In this document: piece after piece, positions 39,760 through 49,564 of the stretch
How positions within the stretch are numbered: the stretch's first letter is position 1
How the letters are laid out: each line of letters begins with the position of its first letter
DNA from: a virus
Virus record (IMG/VR): IMGVR_UViG_3300047509_000103
Coordinates: 16,858 to 80,857 of that record
Direction: 5' to 3' (one strand)
Length of the DNA: 64,000 nt
Translations under genes and position numbers: made by a program
Notes under the pieces: generated by a model
The model's database searches: none
What the model was told of the DNA's origin: nothing
Seen by the model: the letters and a program-made list of their open reading frames with translations, nothing else

Positions 39760-42693
39760 ATGCTCCCGAACTACAACCTCGTCGAGCTCGGCGAGCGGGC
39801 TTCTGTTTACGCGCGCGCATTCGGTCGAAAGATGATCGCGCTTATTGCAGCCTCGAGGATCAAGAACAACAAGCTGTACCGGTTGCTTGAAGACGGCACT
39901 GAACTGATTGCGACACGCGCGAACAAGCAGTACCGACTGACCATCACGACGCCAGTTAGCGCGCAGCCGATATTCACCACACTCATGTCGTCGATCTGGA
40001 TACCACGCGGTTTTGTTGTGCATCCAGCATCTGATGCGGCGCCGGCGGGTTGGGGATTCCCGATCATCCCGCTGTCGACGCTGCCGGGAGGCGAGTTGAA
40101 CCCGTTCAATCTCGCGCCGGGAACTGACCCCTTCTACTGGACTGTCGGCGGTGGCTTAGGGCAAGTGCTGCTCACGCGTGTTGGTTCGCTTGGATCGGGT
40201 GTTCCGTTGTACCCAAAGGCAGGAGGAATCGCGCCTCCCATGCTGTTTTGCTACACCGCTGGGCTGGCCCCAAAATTGCTGGCTACGCCCAAGGATGTCA
40301 CGCTGGACAAGACGGCAAATGACTCTGCTTTGCCGTACACGGCCTACCGTGCGGAATTGCAGCCGTACTACGCTAATTCGCCTTCATCTGGCGCGAGCGA
40401 AGCGGCAACGATCGCGCTCAACAAGGAAACCGAGTACGGATTGCTGAATGCGCACCGTGTCGGCATGGGCCTTCAGCCGCTAAACCGCTCGCTGCGTGGT
40501 TACTACGACTCCGGCCAGATCAAGGCCGAGATGGAATTTGCCAATAGCATCTTTGGGCACTACAGCGCGGCGCTTCCACTGACTTACCGAACGCCGGAAG
40601 ACGCCATTTCGCGCGATGGGGTGACGCGGTTGATCACCGCGAGCGCGGCAGATGATCGCAATATCAATCTGAGTGGCGCGGAGATCCTGATTGTGTTGAC
40701 GCAGGATGGAGGCGTGACGCAGATCGGCACTGATCCGCACGGCTTCGGGATTTATAACGTCACCGCGCCCGGACCGGCGATCAACCCCAGCGCCGCATTC
40801 TCTGGCTGGCTGTCATCGCCGCCGCATAAGGCGATCATCGAAGACACGTTGTGGCAGAGCAGCAACTCTTTCTTTGAGCCAGGCTTCAAACATGGGTGGG
40901 CGAACGCGCACTTCGTGCAGCGCGAACAGTGGATTGCTTGCGGCAATCAGAGTTGGTTTTCAAGCAACGTCGAAATTCCGGTGGTTACGTGGAACGCGCC
41001 GCCGTCGCTGGCACTGACGTGGGAAACTTGGCCCGTCACTCTTAGCGGCAATCCGGCCAATCCATTCAACAGCTCGCCATGGTTTCCGCTGACGGATCCG
41101 GCGACGGGCGTCTTCTGGCTCAGTCAAGCGCTGGTTGGTTCGACATTCGAGCTGGAGGGATTCGACAACCGCATATTCATTCGTGGGCGTTGTATCGCCG
41201 TGGCGCCGGAGGGAGGCTTGATCTGGGCGGCAGGCGTCCAGAAGTTTGCAACTCCGGGAGTTCCAGCGGTCCCGGCAACGTCAACGACCCAAGCCATCGC
41301 CGCGCAGCCGCCTGGCGCGTACCGCCTGATCGCGCTGGTGCACAACGCCGCCGATCAGCCGGTTGGCATCCAGACCGCCGGCATGACGTCGGTGCTGCAC
41401 GTCTACTATGTGGATCTTCCTGACAAGCTGCTCTATGCCTGCAATCCGCAGTGTGTGATTCGCGGCGTCTACGGCAAGGAAGATGCCGCCGCGTGGCCTT
41501 GGATCACCCTGAATAGCCCCTTCTCGTGGCGCGACGCGGGCACGGTGGATGTTTCGCGCAGTGTGGTAGCAGGTTCGCAGAACCTGCTCAAGTACGCCAG
41601 CCAGTGGCGCTTCAGCCCTGACGGAACGCGTGCGTGCTGCCTGCGTGATGTTGGCGCCTACACTGATTACTCCGCCGTGTACGACAACGGCGCAAGTATC
41701 GGCACAGGGTATTTTGTCTCGACCGGCTTGCAGCCTGGACTGCTTGAGCTGGTGTTCAACTCAACCGCCATCGGCATGTCGGCGGTGCTCAATTATCGCG
41801 GGTTGGCTCCCGGCGCGACACCAGTTCACGTCGCGGGTGACCAATACAGCGAAGGCAGCGCCGTCCGCGTGATGACGCCCATCGCGGTGGATTACGATGC
41901 GAACAACAACGTGCTGGCGGCGTTTTCAATCCAGACCGCCGACCCGGCGCTGATGCCACCGTTCGCTGACTTCAATCAAAAGACAGAGAATGGGCGCTTC
42001 GATGTTGGCTTCGGGCCGTTTACCTCAGCCGCACCAAGTAGCCTAACCTACCTTTCTCGGGTCGGTTCCTACCTCGTCACGCCGGATTTGCCAGTGCACC
42101 CGCAACCGCCCATCGTGCTGGACGTGGTGGACGGTGTATTTGTGTCCGTTGGCACGCGCACCAGCGGGCTCGCCGATACTGGCGACGACGAGATAGGCAT
42201 CGACAACCCCGCCTTCGTGCCTTGCCTCATCGGCACCGACGTGCCAGTCATTCGCGTTGACGTTTACCGGCAAGGACAGCGCCTGAACGAAGCGTGGTAC
42301 GGCAACCCAACGAACACGATAGTCACCTTTCAGGACGTGTCGCCTTACTTGGCCGGCGTACGGCAAAACGCGTATCAACTGCTCTACACGACCTGCTCCC
42401 TGGTGGTGCCGGCGTATGCGAAGAATCGCAATGCAGACTGGATGCTGACCTACAACCTGATTCCGCAGCCCTTCGTCAGTCAGAAGCTGCCAATGACCGC
42501 AGACCTGGATTGCACGACCAATCCGACCCACGCGCCGCGTGTCGATCCAACGGTGCTCGTGTTCAACGAGTACACCGACGTGACCTGGCTAGGTGGCTGG
42601 TGTGGATCTTCATTCCTGGCGCAAGACGCCCTGCAAACGGAAATCGGCACCACGGGTAGCAACCCGAGGCTGCTCTACGCGAGGACGGTTTGA
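39760..42693 (+). CDS. 977-residue virion protein with CAP-like domain
   Basis: No signal peptide. Residues about 218-365 look like a CAP/SCP domain: ETEYGLLNAHRVGMGLQPL (N230, H232, R233), GAEILIVL, and the terminal signature AFSGWLSSPPHKAII with W350 and H356, as in the W..SPpHR.nI motif of bacterial CAP proteins. The rest is beta-rich with many Trp and Pro and no recognisable fold. CAP domains bind lipids or cell-surface ligands. Here the protein is probably part of the tail or adsorption apparatus. The virion role is inferred from position. Confidence 0.65.
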   Translation: MLPNYNLVELGERASVYARAFGRKMIALIAASRIKNNKLYRLLEDGTELIATRANKQYRLTITTPVSAQPIFTTLMSSIWIPRGFVVHPASDAAPAGWGFPIIPLSTLPGGELNPFNLAPGTDPFYWTVGGGLGQVLLTRVGSLGSGVPLYPKAGGIAPPMLFCYTAGLAPKLLATPKDVTLDKTANDSALPYTAYRAELQPYYANSPSSGASEAATIALNKETEYGLLNAHRVGMGLQPLNRSLRGYYDSGQIKAEMEFANSIFGHYSAALPLTYRTPEDAISRDGVTRLITASAADDRNINLSGAEILIVLTQDGGVTQIGTDPHGFGIYNVTAPGPAINPSAAFSGWLSSPPHKAIIEDTLWQSSNSFFEPGFKHGWANAHFVQREQWIACGNQSWFSSNVEIPVVTWNAPPSLALTWETWPVTLSGNPANPFNSSPWFPLTDPATGVFWLSQALVGSTFELEGFDNRIFIRGRCIAVAPEGGLIWAAGVQKFATPGVPAVPATSTTQAIAAQPPGAYRLIALVHNAADQPVGIQTAGMTSVLHVYYVDLPDKLLYACNPQCVIRGVYGKEDAAAWPWITLNSPFSWRDAGTVDVSRSVVAGSQNLLKYASQWRFSPDGTRACCLRDVGAYTDYSAVYDNGASIGTGYFVSTGLQPGLLELVFNSTAIGMSAVLNYRGLAPGATPVHVAGDQYSEGSAVRVMTPIAVDYDANNNVLAAFSIQTADPALMPPFADFNQKTENGRFDVGFGPFTSAAPSSLTYLSRVGSYLVTPDLPVHPQPPIVLDVVDGVFVSVGTRTSGLADTGDDEIGIDNPAFVPCLIGTDVPVIRVDVYRQGQRLNEAWYGNPTNTIVTFQDVSPYLAGVRQNAYQLLYTTCSLVVPAYAKNRNADWMLTYNLIPQPFVSQKLPMTADLDCTTNPTHAPRVDPTVLVFNEYTDVTWLGGWCGSSFLAQDALQTEIGTTGSNPRLLYARTV

Positions 42694-43175
42694 TGCAAGT
42701 CTCCACTGGATTCAAGAGCCTGATCTTGGGGCGCAACAGTTTCAGCGATATTTTCAACGGCGGCGCGATCAAGATTTACAACAATGCGCAGCCGCCCAGT
42801 CCGGACATCGAAGACTTCGGCGCCACCGTCATCGGTATGATTACGTTGAATGGGCAGCCCTGGAACTTTGGCAGCTCAACCAACGGCATCACCTTCGTTC
42901 TTGAAGGCGCCTACGTCTACAACAACAATGCAGAGAACTGGATCCTCACGCCATCAGTGTCGCTTGAGGCTGCCTGGTTCCGGCTCTACAGCCCGGTAGT
43001 TGGCGACGTTGGCCAATCCTCCACCGAGTTCGCGCGCATCGACGGCACGATCTCGGAGTTGGGCTCTGCCATCGGCGCAGACATGTACATGGCCGACACC
43101 GCACTCACTGTCGGATCCGGCTTGGTCGCGAACTATTTCCTTTACACGATTCTTCCCATACCCACCGGAGATTAA
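42693..43175 (+). CDS. virion protein, unknown function
   Basis: 160 residues, starting one base into the previous stop. The first 40 residues (MQVSTGFKSLILGRNSFSDIFNGGAIKIYNNAQPPSPD) resemble the start of small phage proteins of the SLIL-DIF type found in tail operons. The rest is beta-rich (FVLEGAYVYNNN...AAWFRLYS...FARIDGTISELGSAIGADMYMAD). No function assigned. Confidence 0.65.
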   Translation: MQVSTGFKSLILGRNSFSDIFNGGAIKIYNNAQPPSPDIEDFGATVIGMITLNGQPWNFGSSTNGITFVLEGAYVYNNNAENWILTPSVSLEAAWFRLYSPVVGDVGQSSTEFARIDGTISELGSAIGADMYMADTALTVGSGLVANYFLYTILPIPTGD

Positions 43176-43178
43176 CCC

Positions 43179-43688
43179 ATGTCGCAATACTCCATCACGT
43201 TGCGTGACGCGCTGCTAGCCGCGATGAAATCGTCGCTTGGCAGCACGCTGCAGATGACCCTCTACAATTCGGCCACAGGCACCATCCCAGCTACCGCGGA
43301 TGAAGTGCTGACGTCGCTGTTGAGCACGGACATCACCAAACTGTGCGTGTTGACAGCGAACGCCGGCTCAAGTCCAGGCATGACCTTCGGCACACCGGCC
43401 AGTGGCATCATCAACAAGACCGGCGCGGAGACGTGGCAGAGTAACGCGACCATCGGCGCATTCACTGGTTTCCAGTCAGGTGCCAGCGCATTGCCAGCAC
43501 ACTTCTTCCGGTTGTGTGTCTATGGCAACGACGGCTCGGCCGGCGACACCGGATCGACGGCTATCTTCCAGGGAACGGTCGGCACGGTGGCCGGCGTGTT
43601 CGATCTGTACCTACCCACAGCGACAATCACTGTCGGTACGCAGGTAGGGCCGGTCTCGGCCTTCCAGGTCGTCGACGGGAATGGCTAG
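43179..43688 (+). CDS. virion protein, unknown function
   Basis: 169 residues. The N-terminal helix MSQYSITLRDALLAAMKSSLGSTLQMTLYNSATGTIPATADEVL and the beta-rich rest (AHFFRLCVYGNDGSAGDTGSTAIFQGTVGTVAG...) follow the same plan as the preceding gene product, a short helix then strands ending in a shared FRL motif. The two may be distant paralogues. It overlaps the next gene by eight bases. Confidence 0.65.
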   Translation: MSQYSITLRDALLAAMKSSLGSTLQMTLYNSATGTIPATADEVLTSLLSTDITKLCVLTANAGSSPGMTFGTPASGIINKTGAETWQSNATIGAFTGFQSGASALPAHFFRLCVYGNDGSAGDTGSTAIFQGTVGTVAGVFDLYLPTATITVGTQVGPVSAFQVVDGNG

Positions 43689-44415
43689 TTGGAAAGACAT
43701 CACCGGACCTGCCTACTGGCAAGCAGCAACACTGGTAGATAGCGGGCATGCGATTCCGGCATTCGGAGAGTTGATAGACACAGCGCTGAGTGCTGACTTC
43801 TGCGTACTCCCGGCGATCTTTTATGCACTCAGCGGCGGCAGCGTCTATCTGAACGCCGTCGGTGTCGCGCCCATTGATGGCGCGTACATGGCCCGGGCCG
43901 GAACGTTAGGCTATCCGCACTACGTTTTCTCTGTTGGTATGTGGGTTCCTACGGGCCTAACCTATTCGGCACGCATTCTGCCAATCTTGAAGTACATTGG
44001 CCCGGTGATACCCAGTCGCAGCGATGTGCGTGTGACCGTCAGCGCCCCGTCTGCTGGATCAGGTGTGACGACAGTGTTCAACGTGCCTGGTCCTTGGAGC
44101 GCGGTGACTGCCATCCCGCAGCCATCCGGTTTCGGTGCATCGGGCAACATGACCGTGCCAGCGGTTTATTCGCCTTCTTTCGACCCCATGCTTGGCGGCA
44201 GTGCCGTCGCAACACTGGGAACAGGTGCCGCTTTTTCTCCGATCGGCGGGGTTGCGTTCCCCTATCCTAATGGGCCGGATATCCTGAGCGGCATCGTGGC
44301 ATCGGCGCAGGACTCGTCGGGGCATCTGGTGTCAGTCGCCACGATCACGAAAATCGAAGTCTACAGCGACTTTGTCGAACCATTCTGGGCTGAATTGCTT
44401 GGCACGGAGCAGTAA
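43681..44415 (+). CDS. virion protein, unknown function
   Basis: 244 residues. The N-terminus (MASWKDITGPAYWQAATLVDSG) overlaps the previous gene by eight bases. The protein is rich in Gly, Pro and aromatic residues with probable beta-sandwich character (VTVSAPSAGSGVTTVFNVPG; KIEVYSDFVEPFWAELLG). No signal peptide or enzymatic motif. Likely a tail component by position. It shares its last base with the next start. Confidence 0.65.
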   Translation: MASWKDITGPAYWQAATLVDSGHAIPAFGELIDTALSADFCVLPAIFYALSGGSVYLNAVGVAPIDGAYMARAGTLGYPHYVFSVGMWVPTGLTYSARILPILKYIGPVIPSRSDVRVTVSAPSAGSGVTTVFNVPGPWSAVTAIPQPSGFGASGNMTVPAVYSPSFDPMLGGSAVATLGTGAAFSPIGGVAFPYPNGPDILSGIVASAQDSSGHLVSVATITKIEVYSDFVEPFWAELLGTEQ

Positions 44416-44669
44416 TGGCACTGACAAAAATCACACCCTCGGTGAACGTGCCACCGATCCTTCCAACGCCACCGATTAGCGCGTACACCTACTGTCCACC
44501 ACCGCCTCCAGCACCGCCTCCGATCCAGCCATCCAATCCACCCGCCACACCGCCAGGTAGCGGAAACAATGGCGGTGGCGGTGGTGAATGCTTAATACTG
44601 ATCATTCCGCCTTTCTGTCCGCCGGGACTGCCGTGCCAGCCTGGCACCGTTGAGATTATCTGTCCATGA
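44415..44669 (+). CDS. proline-, glycine- and cysteine-rich virion protein
   Basis: 84 residues starting MALTKITPSVNVPPILPTPP. The centre is a proline tract (PPPPPAPPPIQPSNPP) followed by GSGNNGGGGGE, and the C-terminus has four Cys in LILIIPPFCPPGLPCQPGTVEIICP. It looks like an extended linker or peptide that threads through a larger assembly. Overlaps on both sides support that it is a real gene. Confidence 0.6.
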   Translation: MALTKITPSVNVPPILPTPPISAYTYCPPPPPAPPPIQPSNPPATPPGSGNNGGGGGECLILIIPPFCPPGLPCQPGTVEIICP

Positions 44670-45148
44670 GCGGCGACTGCGTTACCTACCCAGGCAGGCC
44701 TGGGTCACCAGGCCGGGCAGGATACATCGACTACAAGCCGGACTTCGGCTGGGACGCTGGTGCGAACAGCTCGGCGCAGATCAATGGACCCTGCATTTTG
44801 GACTTCACTGTGCCAAACCCGGTCGGCGTACTTATCGGATTGACGGACGTGCTGAACCAGTTCCTCAACCCCCACACGTACTTTCACGCACTACTTTTCC
44901 AGACGGCTGGAGGCCTGTCGACGTGGAGCGTGCTCGAGCGTGGCGTCGTCGTGCAAGCGGCGCAGGTACGCACGTTCACCACGACTGACGAAAACGGGCA
45001 GCCCGCAGACGATTTTTCCATTGAGCGCACCGGCAACTCCGTCAACTACTACATGAACGGCACCATCGTGCTGGTGCGACCGTGCCTGTTCACTGGCATC
45101 GCCCTTGTCTCGGCCATGCTTTACGCCTCGGGCGATTACGTCGGATGA
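44666..45148 (+). CDS. virion protein, unknown function
   Basis: 160 residues, overlapping the previous gene by four bases. The start MSGDCVTYPGRPGSPGRAGYIDYKPDFGWDAGANSSAQINGPC is followed by a lectin-like strand series (FHALLFQTAGGLSTWSVLERGVVVQAAQVRTF; FSIERTGNSVNYYMNGTIVLV). The pattern NSVNYYMNGTIV is reminiscent of concanavalin-like beta-sandwiches that bind sugar. Such a domain in a tail gene could help adsorption, but this is tentative. Confidence 0.6.
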   Translation: MSGDCVTYPGRPGSPGRAGYIDYKPDFGWDAGANSSAQINGPCILDFTVPNPVGVLIGLTDVLNQFLNPHTYFHALLFQTAGGLSTWSVLERGVVVQAAQVRTFTTTDENGQPADDFSIERTGNSVNYYMNGTIVLVRPCLFTGIALVSAMLYASGDYVG

Positions 45149-46554
45149 GCATTACCTTCACCTCCAGTTCCACGTCTGACGCACTCGTCGGGCAGGTCTT
45201 CACCAAATCGCGGCGCAATTCGTGCGTAGCCACCGAGTGGACGGCTTTTGCGCTGATTCATTCGCGCCGCAACAAGCTGCGAATGCCAACGCAGCCCTGT
45301 GCGCTGACGCAGACCAACAAGCGCAACCGTACCTTCGCACGAACATTGGGAACGGCCGGAGCGTTTATCACGTCGCGTCGCAATAGCGACTTCGGCGTGG
45401 TGTTCGAGATTCCGCAGCCATCTGTCGGCTTGTGCCACACCAAGCGCAACACACTGACCGCGCAATGCGTCATCGCCATCCCCGGCGTGGCTGATGTCAC
45501 CAGCAAGCGCAATCGGCTGACCGCAACCACTTACAGCCGCTTCCTGATTGAGCGTAGCCGCCGCAATCTGTGCTTCGGAATCCAACGACCGCCCATCCAG
45601 AACCCGATCATTCTAGAGCAGTACGGCGGGTATTTACTGATTGAGTTCCGGGCAGATACCGCCTACAAGATCCTGTTCGACAACATCGGATTCCACGCGG
45701 GCTCGCCATCGGCGCAAGCGGTGCTCGCGCTCCTGGACAGCATCGCGTTCCACGGGACGGTGACGCAGCAGGTGAACTTGCATGCGCTGATTGCGGCGCA
45801 GTTGGCGTTTGGCGACGTGTCGTTCGGCGCGCCTGCTGGCATCCTGAGCGACACGGTGAGGTTCTCGGATTCCAACATCGCACTGGCGATGCGTTTGGCC
45901 ACATTGCTTGACTCGTTCGCGGTGTCGGCGGCACTGACCCGCAGTGCCGCGATCTTCGCGTTCCTGTCCGACGCATTCGAGTTCGATGCCAGCCTAAGCG
46001 TTCAGCAGCATATTTTGCAGGCGCTGCAGGACGGGTTTGAGTTCGGCATGACGCTGTTCACCGGCGCCGATACCTATACGGCGTGGGTGATGACGACACA
46101 GACGCGCGCGATGACCAGTTACTCGAACTACGCCTTCAACAGCTACGCGCCGTTCTGCCGCAGGCTGTTCGCCGCAAAAGACGACGGCGTGTACGTCCTC
46201 GAAGGCGCCACGGATGCTGGGCAAGCGATCAATGCCAGCGTGCGCTCTGGCCTTCTTGATTTCGGCTCACGGCAGTTGAAGCGCGTCGAGCGCGCGTACC
46301 TGGGTTACACCGCGGACGGCACGCTGGCATTGCGCGTCACGACAACATCGCCGCAAGGAAAAAAGATTGCGTACACCTACCGCATGGTCAAGACGCCGAG
46401 CGCCGACGCGCCGCGCGAAACACGCGTCATCATCGGCAAGGGATTGCAGTCCGTCTATTGGGCGTTCGAACTTGACAACAGCCTGGATGGTGGCGACTTC
46501 GAACTGCACGACGTAACCGTGCTGCCGATTATTCTCTCAAGGAAGGTACGCTGA
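45145..46554 (+). CDS. virion protein with SRRN/KRN repeats
   Basis: 469 residues from ATG 45145, overlapping the previous stop. Residues 20-150 hold seven degenerate repeats, each marked by RRN or KRN (Asn at 25, 43, 61, 80, 102, 123, 141; spacing 18-22). Residues about 190-300 hold a second repeat of the type LLDSIAFHG / LSDTVRFSD / FLSDAFEFD. The C-terminal 150 residues (TYTAWVMTTQTRAMTSYSNYAFNSYAPFCRRLFAAKDDGVYVLEG) resemble a domain shared by large phage tail proteins. Role: tail structure. Confidence 0.7.
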   Translation: MSITFTSSSTSDALVGQVFTKSRRNSCVATEWTAFALIHSRRNKLRMPTQPCALTQTNKRNRTFARTLGTAGAFITSRRNSDFGVVFEIPQPSVGLCHTKRNTLTAQCVIAIPGVADVTSKRNRLTATTYSRFLIERSRRNLCFGIQRPPIQNPIILEQYGGYLLIEFRADTAYKILFDNIGFHAGSPSAQAVLALLDSIAFHGTVTQQVNLHALIAAQLAFGDVSFGAPAGILSDTVRFSDSNIALAMRLATLLDSFAVSAALTRSAAIFAFLSDAFEFDASLSVQQHILQALQDGFEFGMTLFTGADTYTAWVMTTQTRAMTSYSNYAFNSYAPFCRRLFAAKDDGVYVLEGATDAGQAINASVRSGLLDFGSRQLKRVERAYLGYTADGTLALRVTTTSPQGKKIAYTYRMVKTPSADAPRETRVIIGKGLQSVYWAFELDNSLDGGDFELHDVTVLPIILSRKVR

Positions 46555-47792
46555 TGGCTGCCCCGCTGATTTTACCCATCGAACTGACACCAGCGGTTCC
46601 GATTGTCCAAGACGCCTACGCGAACTGGAGCGGCATCGCGCTGACTGCGTTCAAGACTGCGCAGCAGCTTGTCTACAATCTCACCGATGTCAGCATGTCA
46701 TGGACGGACTTCAACATTCCGTTCGATGTTGGCGCAGCGCCGACCCCACGCTCACCGCCAACGGCGCCGATCCCGCTCGATGTAAATGATCCAGGCGCGC
46801 CACCAGCGCCACCGTCGTTTCCGGCATTCAGTCTGACGAACACGTTGATCGGAATTAATCCGCCAAACGAAAACTTCTCGTTCACGCCAGGCCAGTACGC
46901 CGACGACATGCTCGGCAATGTGAAGTCGACGATCAAGGCCATGATGGCTGGCGATTTCGTGCTGCCGGAGCCGGCGGCCACAGCGTTGCGCAACCGCGCG
47001 TTCGACGCGGCCAACAAGGAAGAGGCACGCAACACCGACCTGGCAATCAGCGACTTCGCCGCTCGTGGATTCGACGAGCCACCGGGCTTACTCAACGCGC
47101 GCTTGGTCATCGTGCGCGACGCCGCGCAGTTGGCGCGCATGGGCGCGAATCGCGACGTCTACATCCAAGACCAGCAAATAGCGCAAGAGAACCTACGCGC
47201 TGGTGTGAACGCCGGCGTGCAGCTGGAACAGGCGCTGATGACCCTGTTCACCTCGCAGGAGCAGATGCAGCTCGAGGCGGCGAAGTTCGCTCTGGACATC
47301 GCGGTACAAATCTTCGATGCGCGCGTGCGCTTGGCTGTGGCCTTGGAGCAGATCACGGCCGCAGAGGCAAGCGCATACAGCGCGCAGATCAATGCACTTG
47401 CTGAGGCTTATCGGGCGCAAATCGAAGGCTATGGTGCGGTAATCAAGCGCATTGAAGTCAAGAAAGACGTGTTCCTCGGTGACGTTGAGCTGTACAAAGC
47501 ACAGTCGGAGGTGATTCTTGGGGCGAATCGGAATGACGTCGAAGCGTTCCGCGCAATAGTTGCGCAGAAGGAAGCGCAGCTCAATGCACTCATCAAGGAA
47601 GCAGATCAGAACTTCGAGCAGGTGCGGTTCTTCACCACGTTGCTGCAGGAAGCAAAGAAGGCACTGGCGACGATTCAGGAATCGCTTGCCAGCGCCGCTA
47701 TGAACGCTGTGCATGTGGGTGCGTCGCTCGGCTACTCCGGCAGCGAGTCTGTTTCGGTTGGCACATCTATCAGCGGAACTTTGGACGACTAG
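46554..47792 (+). CDS. coiled-coil virion protein
   Basis: 412 residues. A proline-rich N-terminal part (about 60-95) precedes a long region of helices. The C-terminal 250 residues are Ala/Gln/Glu-rich with heptads (QLEQALMTLFTSQEQMQLEAAKFALDIAVQIFDARVRLAVALEQITAAEASAYSAQINALAEAYRAQIEGYG). The end (AVHVGASLGYSGSESVSVGTSI) is Gly/Ser-rich. This resembles internal or ejected proteins of podophages. It precedes two other probable ejection proteins. Confidence 0.7.
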   Translation: MAAPLILPIELTPAVPIVQDAYANWSGIALTAFKTAQQLVYNLTDVSMSWTDFNIPFDVGAAPTPRSPPTAPIPLDVNDPGAPPAPPSFPAFSLTNTLIGINPPNENFSFTPGQYADDMLGNVKSTIKAMMAGDFVLPEPAATALRNRAFDAANKEEARNTDLAISDFAARGFDEPPGLLNARLVIVRDAAQLARMGANRDVYIQDQQIAQENLRAGVNAGVQLEQALMTLFTSQEQMQLEAAKFALDIAVQIFDARVRLAVALEQITAAEASAYSAQINALAEAYRAQIEGYGAVIKRIEVKKDVFLGDVELYKAQSEVILGANRNDVEAFRAIVAQKEAQLNALIKEADQNFEQVRFFTTLLQEAKKALATIQESLASAAMNAVHVGASLGYSGSESVSVGTSISGTLDD

Positions 47793-47815
47793 GATCACTG
47801 ACAGGATACGCACAC

Positions 47816-49564
47816 ATGGCACTCGATCCGAGCTACCTGAACGACATCAATGGCGACAGCGATAAGACGCAATCTGTCTACAAGCCGAAGCGGAATCTAT
47901 CTACTGCCGGCGTGCCATCTGTTGATAACGCATCGGCGAATCCAACCACTGAGGCGGGTAAATCGGTATGGGACAATTTCAGTCCAGGTGCAGCAACTGG
48001 GTTGAATATTAGGTCTTTCTCCAATGTGCAGGACGACACGCAGCGCGCGTCCGCTGCAGCACAAAACAAGGCTGATAACACTGCGATGTATGGCGATCCG
48101 GCAAAATACATTGCCGGGTCGAAACCGCCTGTAGACCTACGTCAACCAGCACCTTCCGTATTCAGCCCGGACGCTTCGCAACCGACCGTGCTTAACCCGC
48201 TTGGGCGAGTGACGACAGGCGTGCAGCCGCCCATCGTGCCGCCAGCTCCATCAGCACCTGCCAGAAGTCTCTCCGGATCGCCGCCGCCCGGCGCTGCTGG
48301 TGCGATGGTTGGTGCCATTCCTGCGGTGGCAACCGCTGGACCAATATCAAAGCCTGGCACTGCTGGTGCGACGGACAATGGCGATCCCGCCAACACTCCA
48401 GACATCACTTACGACCCGCAGAACCGAGGTTTGCCGAACACCACCGCGAGCATCCCCGATGCGAAAGCATTGGCTGCTGTGCGCGACAAGGCCATCAGTG
48501 ATTACCAGGCGCCGTCGACAGGCGCTCCGAAGTCGTTCGCTGATCGCGCAACGGCGTCTGGTGGTGTGAAGCAGGCGGACGGCTCCTACGCATTCAGCAA
48601 CATGCCGGCGCAGCCTGGATACAACGCTAACCTCGATTCGCTTGGCGACAACGCCAATGTCGTCAGCGCGCGGAACATGGCAAATCCAGGGCTCGGGACG
48701 AACGGCTACACCCCGACGACTGATCAAGGTGTCGGCTCGACGGCGTATCGAGGATTGACCAACGCCATCGCTGATGCGCGCAGCGACAACCAGAAAACGC
48801 AACGAGGCGCGCTGTCGGACATTTATTCGATGGCTAACCAAGACCCGCGTTCAGTGTCTGGAACCGCTGCGCGCAATGCGGCGATCGACCTCAAGAGCGA
48901 TCTTGAATCTGCTGGTCGATATGCGCACGGAAGAAACATCGCACAGGTACAGCAAGCGGCGATCGATCGGTATAGGAGCAGTATTGGTGCTGCTCCCGGG
49001 ATGCTGTCGGAAGGCATGCACGACGAGGCCGGCACGAATGACGAGGCGATGCGTGGCCTCACGTCACTCGGCACCGCAACGTTGAACAACGATGCGCGCG
49101 TGAACGCCGCGGAGGCGCACGCGAATGCAGTGATCCACGGCGCCGACCAGCGGCTTACTGGAACGCAGTACAACGCGGACCAGCGGTTGACAGGCACGCA
49201 AGACACCAACTCGGCACGTCTTGGCGTGGCTGGTACCGCTGCTGATGCAAGGGTTGCCGCTTCGGCCAATGCAACCAACCGCACGGCCGCATCCGTAGCG
49301 GCGAATGAAGCCGTTGTGGATGAGTACATCAAAAATCATCCGAGCACCACGCGAGAGGATGCGTACAAGCTGGCCAGGCTTCCCTACCCATCAGCATCTG
49401 TGCAGATGCAATCGAGAAACCTCTCGCAACCGGCGAGCGCGCCTCAATCAAGCGCGCAAACGCCTAGCGTTCCGGCGGGCATGAAGTCGTTCGCTGGTTA
49501 TTCATCGCGCGGCAATCCGGTGTTCCTTGACGCAAATGGCAACAAGCACGAGGCCGTTCAATAA
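47816..49564 (+). CDS. disordered internal virion protein
   Basis: 582 residues, Ala-, Pro-, Asn- and Asp-rich, with almost no hydrophobic core before residue 330. A helical stretch (AYRGLTNAIADARSDNQKTQRGALSDIYSMANQ) follows at about 305-340. A near-perfect tandem repeat ADQRLTGTQYN/ADQRLTGTQDT lies at about 442-462. The C-terminus ends with a small FAGYSSRGNPVFLDANGNKHEA unit. It directly precedes and overlaps the giant gene; probably an ejected or core protein. Confidence 0.65.
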   Translation: MALDPSYLNDINGDSDKTQSVYKPKRNLSTAGVPSVDNASANPTTEAGKSVWDNFSPGAATGLNIRSFSNVQDDTQRASAAAQNKADNTAMYGDPAKYIAGSKPPVDLRQPAPSVFSPDASQPTVLNPLGRVTTGVQPPIVPPAPSAPARSLSGSPPPGAAGAMVGAIPAVATAGPISKPGTAGATDNGDPANTPDITYDPQNRGLPNTTASIPDAKALAAVRDKAISDYQAPSTGAPKSFADRATASGGVKQADGSYAFSNMPAQPGYNANLDSLGDNANVVSARNMANPGLGTNGYTPTTDQGVGSTAYRGLTNAIADARSDNQKTQRGALSDIYSMANQDPRSVSGTAARNAAIDLKSDLESAGRYAHGRNIAQVQQAAIDRYRSSIGAAPGMLSEGMHDEAGTNDEAMRGLTSLGTATLNNDARVNAAEAHANAVIHGADQRLTGTQYNADQRLTGTQDTNSARLGVAGTAADARVAASANATNRTAASVAANEAVVDEYIKNHPSTTREDAYKLARLPYPSASVQMQSRNLSQPASAPQSSAQTPSVPAGMKSFAGYSSRGNPVFLDANGNKHEAVQ

